Positions 25,629 through 33,751 of a stretch of DNA of 64,000 nt are shown here, piece after piece. Under the pieces are notes generated by a model, which worked only from the letters and a program-made list of their open reading frames with translations, was not told the DNA's origin and ran no database searches. Numbering within the stretch: position 1 is the first letter of the stretch; every line of letters begins with the position of its first letter. This DNA is from JBMOMT01 sp049324835 (lineage in GTDB: Bacteria > Chloroflexota > Anaerolineae > CAYNKW01), in NCBI GenBank assembly GCA_049324835.1, contig JBMOMT010000059.1:164187-228186 (forward strand). Reading direction: 5' to 3'. The translations under genes and the position numbers were made by a program.

Positions 25629-26068
25629 GCGCCCGGCAAAAAAGCAGCCCGGCTGTCGAGCCGGAACCGGTCGCCGAGGCGGTCGAAACGGCGGCCCAAG
25701 AAACACCCGTCCGGGTCGAGGCCGCGGCAGCGCCAGCAGCGGTGGACGTTTCACCCGCTGTAGAAACGCCCACACCGGCCGCCCGTCCAGAATTGGGTGA
25801 GCGGCTACAGGTGCAGCGTGAAATGATGGCCCAATGGCTGGCCTTTGGCATCGTGATCGTCTTTGGGCTGATCACGTTGTGCCTGGTGGTGTGTGGCTTG
25901 GGCGCGTCGTTGATCGGTTTTCTGGCGGCGGCCGCGGCGGGCGGCGAGGTCGTATGGCCGGTCTTTGACGCGTTGGAGGCGGCCAAGGTGGTGCTGCCTT
26001 ACCTGGCCACGCCGCTGGGTGTGGCGCTGGGTTATTATTTCACCCGCCGCGCGGCGGAGCAGAAATAG
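25625..26068 (+). CDS. Small membrane protein with Ala/Pro/Glu-rich N-terminus
   Basis: 147 residues. The first about 60 are a low-complexity Ala/Pro/Glu/Val region. Then come a short amphipathic part (ERLQVQREMMAQW), one strong membrane segment or hairpin (about 75-110; LAFGIVIVFGLITLCLVVCG...), and a second weaker one (about 120-140). No family recognised. Translationally coupled (ATGA) to the RHH-like gene, so the pair probably works together; it converges with the CHAT gene. Confidence 0.6.
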   Translation: MSARQKSSPAVEPEPVAEAVETAAQETPVRVEAAAAPAAVDVSPAVETPTPAARPELGERLQVQREMMAQWLAFGIVIVFGLITLCLVVCGLGASLIGFLAAAAAGGEVVWPVFDALEAAKVVLPYLATPLGVALGYYFTRRAAEQK

Positions 26069-26112
26069 GAATAAAAGAACCCTGCGGGAGGGTGGGCGCG
26101 GCGGGTAGCTTC

Positions 26113-26145
26113 AGGTGACAGTCACCTCCGAGGTGACTGTCACCT
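26113..26145. terminator. Perfect hairpin between convergent genes
   Basis: AGGTGACAGTCACCT (26113-26127) and its exact complement (26131-26145) with a 3-nt loop. It holds the TGA stop of the CHAT gene and lies 45 bp after the + membrane-protein gene. No T-run, so termination would be by stem stability or it may serve as an mRNA end. A single CCTGCGGGAGGGT copy sits at 26081-26093. Confidence 0.55.
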
Positions 26146-29100
26146 CAGGGCCTGGCGGGTGAGCTCCTGGAAGCGGGCTTCGCCCAGCGTGGCGCGGGCG
26201 CGGGCCAGCCAGCGTTGCACGGTTTGCAGGTTGGGTGAGCCGAGCGCCTGGAAAATGGCCGCCGCCGCCAGCCACAGCGGCACCGCCTCCTCCAGGCGGC
26301 CCTCGACCTCGGCCAGCCGCCCCAACTGGCCCAGCGATTCTGCGATACCCTGCTTATTGCCGAGCTGCTGCTCTATCTCCAGGCTTTGCCCGTACAGGCG
26401 GCGGGCTTCGGCGACCTCACCCGTGTCCTGGGCCAGCATGCCCAGTTGGTGCAGCACGGCGGCCTGCTCGCGCCGCGCCCCCAGTTCGGCGAACGTCGCG
26501 GCGGCTTGCTCGTACAGGCGGCGGGCTTCGGGGTAATCGCCCTGGAGGTAGGCCAGGTTGCCCAGTTGGTGCAGGGTTTGGGCGACGCCGGCCCGGTTGC
26601 CGAGCTGCTGTTTTATCTCCAGGCTTTGCCCGTACAGGCGGCGGGCTTCAGGGTAGTCACCCTGGAGGTAGGCCAGGTTCCCCAGTTGGTGCAGGGAGGC
26701 GGCCACGCCGGCCCGGTCGCCGAGCTGCTGCTCTATCTCCAGGCTTTGCCCGTACAGGCGGCGGGCTTCGGGGTAATCGCCCGTGGCCTGGGCCAGCCTC
26801 CCCAGCTCGTGCAGGGAGGTGGCCACGCCGGCCCGGTCGCCGAGCTGCTGCAGAATCTCCAGGCTGGCCTGGTACAGGCGGCGGGCTTCGGGATAGTCGC
26901 CCGTGGCCTGGGCCAGCACCCCCAGTTCGTGCAGGGAGGTGGCCACGCCGGCTCGGTCGCCGAGCTGCTGCGCCATCTCCAGGCTTTGCCCGTACAGGCG
27001 GCGGGCGGCGGGATAGTCGCCCTGGGCCTGGGCGGCCAGCCCCTGCTGGTGGAGAAGGGTGGCATAATCTTTGCCGCCCAGCCGTCGGAAATCCTCTTCC
27101 ACTTCCTGGTAAAGCTTGTTGGCCTCGGTCACCCGGCCCATGTCTTGCAGCACCGTCGCCAGGTTTCCCTTGAGTCCGGCGGCGTCGCGCGCTCGACCCA
27201 GCGCGGCAGCGGCGCGGGCGCCCTGCTCCTGCAGATCAACGCGCTCCTGCCAGTAGCCCTGCTGCATCAGGAATGGCCCCAGGTCAAAGGCATAACTCAC
27301 CAGCAGCTCTGACGCGCGGCGGGCCTCCTCTGGCGGCGCGTCTTGCGCCGCGGCGCGCGCCGCCGCCCAACGGATGCCGGCGCGCAGGTTGGCCAGCTCC
27401 AGGGCCAGCACCCCGGTGGCCAACACGGCCTGCGGGCCGCTCAGCATGGCGTTGCTCTCACGGGCCACATCGCGATAATGTTCCGCCGCCCGCCGGCGCG
27501 CCCCGGCCAGGGTGTCCGGGCCGGCGGTCGTCTCGGCATAGCCGCGCACGGGCGCCAGCAGCGTGTAGCGCTCTTCCCAACCCTCGTCGGCCACGGCCAG
27601 CGAGCGGCGCAGCAGCTCACCCAGCGGCTCGCGCCAGCCCGGGCCGTAGACCGCCTCCAGCGAAAAACCGAACGCCCCGCCCTCCAGCACGGCCAGCGAC
27701 TCGAACAGCCGCCGCGCGTCCGCGCTCAGGCGGCCCACACTCAGGCCCATCGAGGTGTAAAAGCTGGTCAGGCGCGTGTGCTGGCGGAAGGCCGGGTTAC
27801 GCAGCACGGCGGCCTGTTCGGTGCGTAATCGTTCGAGCAGCGCCGCCGGCGGGTCATCACGCAGGTGGGTGGCGGCCAGCGCCAGCGCCAGCGGATAGTT
27901 GTCCAGCAGAGCCACGATGTCCCCCAGCGCAGCCTCGTCGCCCTCGTGACGGCGATAGTCCGCCCGGTCGGCGGCGGCCAGAAACAGGCGCAGCCCCTCG
28001 GCGCTGGCCATCGTCCCCAGGCGCACTTCCCGCTCGCCGATGCCGACGACGCTGCGGCTGGTGATCAGGACGTGGGCGGCGCAACGCTCCAGCAGCGCCG
28101 CCAGCGCGGCCCGCACGGCGTCGCCGCCCTCGTAGGCGTGGGCGCTGTCGAGTGCGGTCTCCAGGTTATCCAGCACCAGCAGGCCGGGCCAGTCGCCCAG
28201 CGCGGCGCACAGCGCCTCCAGCGGCTCGACCCGGGGGTCGAGCGCCAGGCCCAGCGCGGCGGCGATGCCCTGCAACACCAGCGGCCGGGTGTGCGCCGTT
28301 TCCAGGTCGGCCCAGGCGATGGCCGGGGCGTAGCGGCCCCGGTCGGCCAGGTAAAAACAGGCGGCCTTGACCAGCTCGGTTTTGCCGATGCCGCCGCTGC
28401 CGGTGAGGGCCACGGCGCGGTCGGTCCCCAGCGCGGCCAGCAGCTCGGCCAGCTCTGCGCCGCGGCCGACGAACGGGGCGCGGTAGTCGGGGGTGTGGGT
28501 GGGCGTCGGCGCCGGCCAGCCGCGCAGTTCGACGCGGTCGGCGGCAGGTGAATCGGGAAAGAGCGGCACATCGGCCGCCTGGGCGTAAACGACGGGCACA
28601 CTCCACTCGTAGCTGCCGGTGCCCTGGGTGAAAAAACCACCCTGGCGGGCGTCGTGCAGCGCGGCCAGAAGATCGGCCCCCCGCTCGCCGGCCAGCGTGG
28701 CATACAGCGCGCCGGCAAAACGCAGCGCGGCTTCGACCTGGGCCGGGAATTGCATGGCGACGACGAGCGGCAGGCCGGCCTGGAGCAGGGCGCGCGTCAG
28801 GCCGGTCGGCGCGCTACCGGCGCCTTCGTCCAGGCTCAGGCCGGCGCCGGCGCCGCCGACGCTGGCGGTGAGGCAGGAGGTGAGCACGGCCAGGCGCAGG
28901 CCCTTGCCGCGCAGGCGGGCGCGCCATTGCACCGCCCCCACGTCGCGGGCGCGGCCGTCGTCGCCTTCGAGCGCCAGGCCGGTGGGCGCGCCGTGGGCGA
29001 CGATGTGTAACAGGTCGTAGCGCCGCTGCCGCAGCGCGTCGTCGAGCGCCTCCGGGGTGACGGGCGGCGGCAGGAAATCGGCGGCCAGCCGGCCCTGGTC

Positions 29101-29637
29101 GACGAGCGGTTGGATCTGGTCGCGCAGCAGGTCGTGGGCGCGGCGGGCGCCGAAACGGCCCAGCGCCGCCGGCTCGGCAATGACGACCAGCAGGCGCGGG
29201 GCGCGGTCGAGCGGGGCGAAATCGGGCGGGCAGAGGTCGTCGCCCAGCAGGCGGCGGGCGAGCGGCCGGGCGGCGGCGAGCGGCGTTCTGGTCGCCAGCT
29301 CCCAGGCGACCTCCCAGGGCACGTCGGCCAGGGGCAGCGCCTCGGGGGCAAAGGCCAGGACGAGTGGATCGGCGGCGGGCAGGGCCTCGTATCGTGCGGT
29401 CAGCTCGGGGTTGGCGACGAACAGGGCGCGGGTGAGCGCCAGGCCCCATTCGCGCAGCAGGTCGTCGAGTGCGGCCTGGCTGCCGGGGTCAAAGGGGCCG
29501 GCGCGCAGCAGGGTGAGCAGCGCGGCGCGGCTGGGCGCGTCGGCGGGTGGGGTGAAAACGCCGACGGGCGCGCCGTCGAAGGTGAGGGGGTGAGCGTCGT
29601 TTTCCGGCGGGCCAAAACCCAGGACGTGTTCCGGCAT
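26140..29637 (-). CDS. CHAT protease - NB-ARC/STAND NTPase - TPR protein, 1165 aa
   Basis: Start at ATG 29637 (AGAGG 6-7 bases upstream); a longer frame to 29871 runs through repeat DNA and is rejected. N-terminal CHAT (caspase-like) domain, about 130-330, with the catalytic pair His215 (IVAHGAP) and Cys255 (VLTSCLTA). STAND NTPase about 385-680, with Walker A GSGGIGKT (about 412), Walker B LLVLDNLE, ITSR and NYPLALALAA motifs. A helical region follows, then at least six 40-residue TPRs (about 850-1090) and a helical end. This resembles sensors in which TPR binding and NTP-driven assembly activate a protease, as in bacterial defence and cell-death proteins. The target is unknown. No substrate such as a gasdermin is adjacent. 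Confidence 0.88.
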   Translation of the reverse strand: MPEHVLGFGPPENDAHPLTFDGAPVGVFTPPADAPSRAALLTLLRAGPFDPGSQAALDDLLREWGLALTRALFVANPELTARYEALPAADPLVLAFAPEALPLADVPWEVAWELATRTPLAAARPLARRLLGDDLCPPDFAPLDRAPRLLVVIAEPAALGRFGARRAHDLLRDQIQPLVDQGRLAADFLPPPVTPEALDDALRQRRYDLLHIVAHGAPTGLALEGDDGRARDVGAVQWRARLRGKGLRLAVLTSCLTASVGGAGAGLSLDEGAGSAPTGLTRALLQAGLPLVVAMQFPAQVEAALRFAGALYATLAGERGADLLAALHDARQGGFFTQGTGSYEWSVPVVYAQAADVPLFPDSPAADRVELRGWPAPTPTHTPDYRAPFVGRGAELAELLAALGTDRAVALTGSGGIGKTELVKAACFYLADRGRYAPAIAWADLETAHTRPLVLQGIAAALGLALDPRVEPLEALCAALGDWPGLLVLDNLETALDSAHAYEGGDAVRAALAALLERCAAHVLITSRSVVGIGEREVRLGTMASAEGLRLFLAAADRADYRRHEGDEAALGDIVALLDNYPLALALAATHLRDDPPAALLERLRTEQAAVLRNPAFRQHTRLTSFYTSMGLSVGRLSADARRLFESLAVLEGGAFGFSLEAVYGPGWREPLGELLRRSLAVADEGWEERYTLLAPVRGYAETTAGPDTLAGARRRAAEHYRDVARESNAMLSGPQAVLATGVLALELANLRAGIRWAAARAAAQDAPPEEARRASELLVSYAFDLGPFLMQQGYWQERVDLQEQGARAAAALGRARDAAGLKGNLATVLQDMGRVTEANKLYQEVEEDFRRLGGKDYATLLHQQGLAAQAQGDYPAARRLYGQSLEMAQQLGDRAGVATSLHELGVLAQATGDYPEARRLYQASLEILQQLGDRAGVATSLHELGRLAQATGDYPEARRLYGQSLEIEQQLGDRAGVAASLHQLGNLAYLQGDYPEARRLYGQSLEIKQQLGNRAGVAQTLHQLGNLAYLQGDYPEARRLYEQAAATFAELGARREQAAVLHQLGMLAQDTGEVAEARRLYGQSLEIEQQLGNKQGIAESLGQLGRLAEVEGRLEEAVPLWLAAAAIFQALGSPNLQTVQRWLARARATLGEARFQELTRQALR
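26371..27090 (-). repeat. Six in-frame 120-bp TPR-encoding repeats
   Basis: The string CGTACAGGCGGCGGGC recurs exactly every 120 bp (near 26392, 26512, 26632, 26752, 26872, 26992). Units differ by few bases, each encoding one 40-residue TPR such as QLGDRAGVATSLHELG...GDYPEARRLY. The near-identity suggests recent duplication or ongoing recombination in the sensor part of the CHAT protein. Confidence 0.9.
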
Positions 29638-29710
29638 GGGACACCTCTTGTCTCGGCGGTGGGGCGCGGTGGGATATACTGCGCACAGCCATAAACTGCG
29701 TCTTTCTTTT

Positions 29711-29777
29711 ACCGCAGAGCGCGCTGAGAACGCAGAGAAAAGCAGAGTTTCTCTGCGCGCTCCGCGAACTCTGCGGT
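29711..29777. repeat. CCGCAGAG-family inverted repeat
   Basis: ACCGCAGAG...GAGAACGCAGAGAAA on the left pairs with TTTCTCTGCG...CTCTGCGGT on the right. Same family as the arms around the GxxExxY remnant, but here empty. Located in the leader of the CHAT gene. Confidence 0.75.
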
Positions 29778-29850
29778 GAATCAAGAAGCGCAGTCTGTGC
29801 CCGCGTAAAGTATAGATGGGGGCATTATAACACACCCTGGGGGCCAGGTC

Positions 29851-30018
29851 AACCGATTTGAGTGTGGCCAAAAATCGTGGGAGGTGTCTGACCCTCCCGC
29901 AGGTTGAGGAAGCATCATGCCTCCAGAGAGGGTTTTCATGGGTCCAAGCTCAGGGGAAGCGTATCCATTGAACCTGCGGGAGGGTTTCCCACAGATTTTA
30001 GCCACACTCAACCGATTT
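29851..30018. mobile_element. MITE with 9-bp target duplication
   Basis: Direct repeats AACCGATTT at 29851-29859 and 30010-30018 flank a 150-bp element. Its ends are inverted repeats: GAGTGTGGCCAAAAATC on the left matches the complement of GATTTTAGCCACACTC on the right. Farther in, CCCTCCCGCAGGTT and AACCTGCGGGAGGG pair. No coding capacity. A clear non-autonomous transposon between the CHAT gene and the RRM gene. The whole gap 29638-30182 holds only this, the CCGCAGAG repeat and a terminator. Confidence 0.85.
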
Positions 30019-30066
30019 GGGTCTTGGGGCACACGCCTGGCCTGGGGGGGCCTGGAAGCCAAGTGT

Positions 30067-30109
30067 GCGGGCTGGCGCCGAGTGAACAAGGCGCCAGCCC
30101 GCTGTTTTT
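30067..30109 (+). terminator. Strong intrinsic terminator without an obvious + gene
   Basis: Perfect 13-bp stem GCGGGCTGGCGCC / GGCGCCAGCCCGC (30067-30079, 30090-30102) with a 10-nt loop followed by TGTTTTTC. It points in the + direction, yet no + gene precedes it for about 4 kb. It may serve the - RRM gene as a hairpin end or terminate a small + RNA running through the MITE. Confidence 0.7.
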
Positions 30110-30182
30110 CATGCGAGTGCGATCAGGAAAATCGGACGGGCGAGAGGCGGAATGTCAGAGAGAAACTCGAACCTGGCATGTC

Positions 30183-30473
30183 TTACCATCTACGCCGTTC
30201 GCGACTTCGCTGATCGTCGCGCGGCTTGGAGGGGCGAGGCTCGGCCACGTTGAGTTGCCGGCCGTCCAACGAGTACTGGTTCAGCGCCGCGATGGCTGCC
30301 TGAGCATCTTCGTCGGTGGCCATTTCCACAAAGGCAAAACCTCGAGAGCGTCCGGTCTGGCGGTCGGTCACGATGTTGACCGAGATCACCTCGCCGTGTT
30401 GGGTGAACAGTTGTTTCAGAGCGTCTTCGGTGGTGCGGTAGTTCAGGTTGCCTACGAAAACTTTTTTGGTCAT
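30183..30473 (-). CDS. RRM-type RNA-binding protein
   Basis: 96 residues: a single RNA recognition motif with RNP2 VFVGNL (about 5-10) and RNP1 RGFAFVEM (about 44-51), then a short basic tail (RPSKPRDDQRSRERRRW). Such small bacterial RRM proteins bind single-stranded RNA, and relatives in cyanobacteria are induced by cold. The ATG follows GAGGAGG-type purines (AGAGGAGGAGAAAGTGA). A clear promoter 155 bp upstream gives a long leader. Confidence 0.93.
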   Translation of the reverse strand: MTKKVFVGNLNYRTTEDALKQLFTQHGEVISVNIVTDRQTGRSRGFAFVEMATDEDAQAAIAALNQYSLDGRQLNVAEPRPSKPRDDQRSRERRRW

Positions 30474-30626
30474 TTCACTTTCTCCTCCTCTGGCTGTTTC
30501 GGTGTCCTGATCGCATTGGCGCTCACGGTGTTATTGGGGGTGCCGCCAACACAAAACGCCCAGACTCGTAAGTCCAGGCGTATGCTTGTACAGCACGAAC
30601 GTGAGCTTACTGCATCCTGTTGGCAA
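30474..30626 (-). promoter_or_regulatory. Long 5' leader of the RRM gene
   Basis: From the promoter at 30627-30655 the mRNA would have about 145 untranslated bases. It holds a hairpin with arms CGCCTGGACT and AGTCTGGGCG (8 of 10 pairs, loop TACG) near 30558-30582, followed on the RNA by TTTTGTG. A leader of this length before a cold-type RNA-binding gene could be thermosensing or an attenuator; this is inference. Confidence 0.4.
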
Positions 30627-30655
30627 AGTATAGCAGGTTTGATAGAAACTGTCAA
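30627..30655 (-). promoter_or_regulatory. Sigma70-like promoter of the RRM gene
   Basis: On the - strand TTGACA (30655-30650), 17 bp, TATACT (30632-30627). The sequence CTGTCAAGCTGCC around the -35 is repeated about 67 bp upstream (near 30716-30728), including a second TTGACA without a matching -10. Confidence 0.75.
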
Positions 30656-30760
30656 GCTGCCAGCCATTCTCATTTTGGCATCGAGACCTGTCAGGTCTGG
30701 TCATATTGAGAATTGCTGTCAAGCTGCCCTGCGGGTTTTCTGTGTCACAGGCCACGTCGA

Positions 30761-30808
30761 CCGCGACAGCCTCCTGAGAGCCGTAGCTTGCAGGGGGCTG
30801 TCGCGGTG
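30761..30808 (-). terminator. Hairpin after the response regulator gene
   Basis: Perfect 12-bp inverted repeat ACCGCGACAGCC / GGCTGTCGCGGT with a 24-nt loop, 14 bp after the response-regulator stop. No T-run follows, so it may be a stability hairpin instead of a true terminator. Confidence 0.5.
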
Positions 30809-30821
30809 ATCGGGGGAGAGC

Positions 30822-31199
30822 TCAATTGGCGTGCAGGGTACGGATGGTCGAAATGAGTGCGTCACAGTCGATGGGTTTGGTAAAGACGTGGTGGGCGCCG
30901 GCTATTCTGGAGCGTTGCAGGTGATCCGGTTCCATTTCCCCAGACATCAGAATAACCTTGGAACGAGGCGTTTCTTTCTGAAGGGTCATGGTGGCCGAGA
31001 TGCCGTCAATTCCGGGCAGGTTGACATCCATGAGCACGACATCGGGTTGAAAGTGTTTGGTCATGCGGATGCCCTGGAAGCCATCGGTGGCGGCGGCGAT
31101 GACTTCGACGTCTGGGGCCAGGTAGTAGAGTGAGCTCTGCAAAATGGCGCGCATATCCAGTGAATCTTCGACGATCAGCACACGGATCTTTTTGGGCAT
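30822..31199 (-). CDS. Single-domain response regulator (receiver only)
   Basis: 125 residues from ATG 31199 with GGAGG 9 bases before it. CheY-like receiver: acidic pair Glu11/Asp12, phospho-acceptor Asp58 in VVLMDVNLPG, and Lys108 in FTKPI. No output domain, so it acts through protein contacts. No kinase is adjacent; the partial kinase at the left window edge is 30 kb away. Confidence 0.93.
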   Translation of the reverse strand: MPKKIRVLIVEDSLDMRAILQSSLYYLAPDVEVIAAATDGFQGIRMTKHFQPDVVLMDVNLPGIDGISATMTLQKETPRSKVILMSGEMEPDHLQRSRIAGAHHVFTKPIDCDALISTIRTLHAN

Positions 31200-31399
31200 G
31201 ATTGGATTCCTCCTTGTGGCAATGGTTCGGCAATGAATCATCCCCGCCCCGCTTGGTATAAACCGTTCGATCCGGATGTGGCTGGCCAACCGAGACTATT
31301 GTATCACATTTCATGAAGGCTGACCATAGTAGATTTGTCCCATTTTCTGATACCTGACGGCGGGGCAAGCGGCTGCCGACCGCGGCCGGGTGGCTGCAT

Positions 31400-31428
31400 T
31401 TGCCCGTTCTTGTGCTCCGTGTTATACT
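31400..31428 (+). promoter_or_regulatory. Sigma70-like promoter of the MFS operon
   Basis: TTGCCC (31400-31405), 17 bp, TATACT (31423-31428). The start would be near 31435, which argues against the longer in-frame starts of the MFS gene. Confidence 0.6.
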
Positions 31429-31475
31429 GCTGCGCGGTGCGTGCCAGCGATGGTATTTCCGGTCGACGAGGTTGT

Positions 31476-32759
31476 GTGTTGGTTTTTTGGCGAGACATCC
31501 ATTGGTCGGGGGCGCCGCCAGGGGCGACGCCGACCCAGCAAAAAAACTTTGTCCAGGTGCAGCTCGATGCGGTTGGCGTGGGTCTGGTGAGTGCGGCCTC
31601 GACCTTTCTGCCGGTCTTTCTCGCGCGGCTCGGCGCCACCAACTTTCAGGTGGGTCTGCTCACGGCCATGTCGTCCTTCACCGGCCTGTTTCTGGCTATT
31701 TTTATGGGGCGTTTCTTGCAGGCCCAGAAAACTCCGGTGCCCTGGTTCAGCCGGGCCAGCCTGCTCTTTTTTTCATCCTACGCACTGATCGGCGCGGCGC
31801 CGTTTCTGTTGCCGCGGCAATACATCGTGCTGGCGGTGCTGATCGTCTGGGCGCTGGCGACGCTGCCCCAGACGTTGCGCAACGTGGCTTTTTCGGTGGT
31901 GATGAACGCGGTGGCGGGGCCCAGAGGGCGCTACGCCCTGATGAGTCGCCGTTGGTCGCTGTTGGGTTTGGTGTCGGCGGTTTCGGTGATGGTCATCGGA
32001 CAGGCGCTGGACCGTATTCGTTTTCCCATCAACTACCAGGCGATGTTCATCGGCCTCTCGGTCGGTGGGTTGATTTCCTACCTGTCATCGCGGCAAATCG
32101 ATCTGCCCGATGTTGAACCGCAGCCGCAGCCGGTTGGTTTATCGGCGGGCCAGCGCTTCAACGGTTATGTGGATCGTATCCGCGGCGAGCGCGCTTTTGT
32201 GTTGTTCATGACCAAACGGCTGGTGTACCATAGCGGCATTGCGCTGGCGGTGCCGCTCTTTCCGCTCTATTTCGTGCGTCGGGTTCAGGCCACCGATGCC
32301 TGGATCGGCACCATCAACACCACCCAGACGGCGATCATGTTGCTGGGATATTTCCTCTGGGCGCGTCACGGCCGGGCGCGTGGTTCACGCTCGGTGTTGC
32401 TGTGGACCACCCTCGGCCTGGCGTTTTACCCGGCGCTGGTGGCGTCGACCCAACAGGTGCAGCTCATCGTGGTTCTGGCGGGTCTGGCGGGTGTCTTTCA
32501 GGCGGGTCTGGACCTGGTGTTCTTTGACGAATTGATGAAAACGGTGCCGGTGGCCTATACCGCCACCTTTGTCGCCCTGGCCCAGACGCTGCAACACCTG
32601 GCTTCGGTGGTTGCGCCCTTGTTGGGCACACTGCTGGCGGATCATCTGGGTTTGGGCTGGGCGCTGCTGGTGAGCGCCATCTTGCGCCTGTTGGGGTTCG
32701 GCCTGTTTGCACTGGGCCGCGAGGCGAGTCCGTCGGCGGCAGATGGAGACACAGGCTAA
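31476..32759 (+). CDS. MFS transporter
   Basis: About 427 residues, about 11-12 membrane helices of the major facilitator fold, with a central loop (about residues 205-225 of this model) and a short acidic tail. The start is uncertain: GTG 31476 and TTG 31479 follow CGAGG and lie downstream of the promoter; the open frame extends back to 31335. The substrate is not readable. The family resembles unassigned MFS proteins found next to regulators. The next gene begins 32 bp later, so the three genes to 34824 form an operon. Confidence 0.82.
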   Translation: MLVFWRDIHWSGAPPGATPTQQKNFVQVQLDAVGVGLVSAASTFLPVFLARLGATNFQVGLLTAMSSFTGLFLAIFMGRFLQAQKTPVPWFSRASLLFFSSYALIGAAPFLLPRQYIVLAVLIVWALATLPQTLRNVAFSVVMNAVAGPRGRYALMSRRWSLLGLVSAVSVMVIGQALDRIRFPINYQAMFIGLSVGGLISYLSSRQIDLPDVEPQPQPVGLSAGQRFNGYVDRIRGERAFVLFMTKRLVYHSGIALAVPLFPLYFVRRVQATDAWIGTINTTQTAIMLLGYFLWARHGRARGSRSVLLWTTLGLAFYPALVASTQQVQLIVVLAGLAGVFQAGLDLVFFDELMKTVPVAYTATFVALAQTLQHLASVVAPLLGTLLADHLGLGWALLVSAILRLLGFGLFALGREASPSAADGDTG

Positions 32760-32791
32760 AGTGTCGATGCGATTTCAGAGGGGGTAGGTCT

Positions 32792-33751
32792 GTGGCACTC
32801 TCTACCGAGGTTTTGCAGCGTCTGGCCGGCGCCGCTTTCCCAGAGGCCAGGCTGATCGCTCAGCAGCCACTGCCGCCGGGTGTGGGCAAGTCGAACTATT
32901 GGCTGCAATTGCAGTCGCCCACTGCCGAGGTGGTGTTGCGGCTTTATTCGGTCGACGCGCCCCGCCATCAGATCGACAAAGAGATGCACGTGCTGCGGGT
33001 GGTCATGCCGGAAACAGGCGTGCCCACGCGGCGCGTCATCCATTTCGACGGCAGCCATTCCCTCATCGACCGGCCCTTTGCGCTGCTCAATCATCTGCCC
33101 GGCGAGCCGTTGGACGAGGTGTTGCCCCGCATGGACGATCTGGATCAGGAGGCCGTGGGTTATGAGTTGGGGCGTTACCTGGCCAAACTTCACCACGCGC
33201 CCCTGGATCGGTTCGGCGAGTTTTTCGGCGCCGATTCGGCGGTCTCTGGCGATGAAAAGGGCTACACCCTGAGCCGGCTTGCGGACTGGCTGGCCGAGTG
33301 TCAGGCCAATAGCCTGCTGACCTCATCGCTCGCGGCCGAGATTCAGCGGCAGGTGGCGCAGGCTCAGGCGCTGGATCGTGCCCGCGCCTGTCTGGTCCAC
33401 GGGCAGTTTTACGGCGGCAACATCCTGGTCGAGGCCGGCGTGGCCGGTTTTCACGTGACCGCTGTTCTCAACCTGGAGCGGGCCCAGGGCTGGAGTCCGG
33501 AATGGGACATGGCCGGGCTGGCCGTTTACGTGCTCGATGATCGGCCGGCAATGGCCAAAGGTTTTTTCGACGGTTACACCGATGCCGCAGCCCTGCCGGA
33601 CCATTTCTGGCAGCGCATGAGCCTTTACCGGCTGCTGGTGAGCCTGTGGGGCCTGGTGGAGGCCCACCGACGGGGTGATCTGGCCTCGCGCGAGGCGCAT
33701 GTGGCGGGGGTGCATCGATCGCTGGCAAAGGGAAAGGAAGGACAGCCATGA
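32792..33751 (+). CDS. APH/choline-kinase-fold protein with degenerate catalytic site
   Basis: 319 residues from GTG 32792 (GAGGGGG before it). The fold is that of aminoglycoside phosphotransferase/homoserine kinase-like proteins: an N-lobe beta sheet with VVLRLY, then a C-lobe. The catalytic-loop motif, normally HGDxxxxN, is HGQFYGGN (His203, Gln205), and the metal-binding Asp of the usual IDW/LDxE motif is Asn227 (VLNLERA). Both essential acids are therefore replaced, so phosphotransfer is unlikely and a binding role is more plausible. The stop overlaps the next ATG by 4 bp. Confidence 0.8.
   Translation: MALSTEVLQRLAGAAFPEARLIAQQPLPPGVGKSNYWLQLQSPTAEVVLRLYSVDAPRHQIDKEMHVLRVVMPETGVPTRRVIHFDGSHSLIDRPFALLNHLPGEPLDEVLPRMDDLDQEAVGYELGRYLAKLHHAPLDRFGEFFGADSAVSGDEKGYTLSRLADWLAECQANSLLTSSLAAEIQRQVAQAQALDRARACLVHGQFYGGNILVEAGVAGFHVTAVLNLERAQGWSPEWDMAGLAVYVLDDRPAMAKGFFDGYTDAAALPDHFWQRMSLYRLLVSLWGLVEAHRRGDLASREAHVAGVHRSLAKGKEGQP

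Noticed and set aside
26371..27090. Regular 120-bp repeats as a CRISPR-like array
   Set aside because: They are coding TPR units without variable spacers.
29904..30809. 301-aa + frame spanning the MITE, terminator and antisense of the RRM gene
   Set aside because: It crosses a strong terminator and a transposon end and covers a real gene on the other strand.
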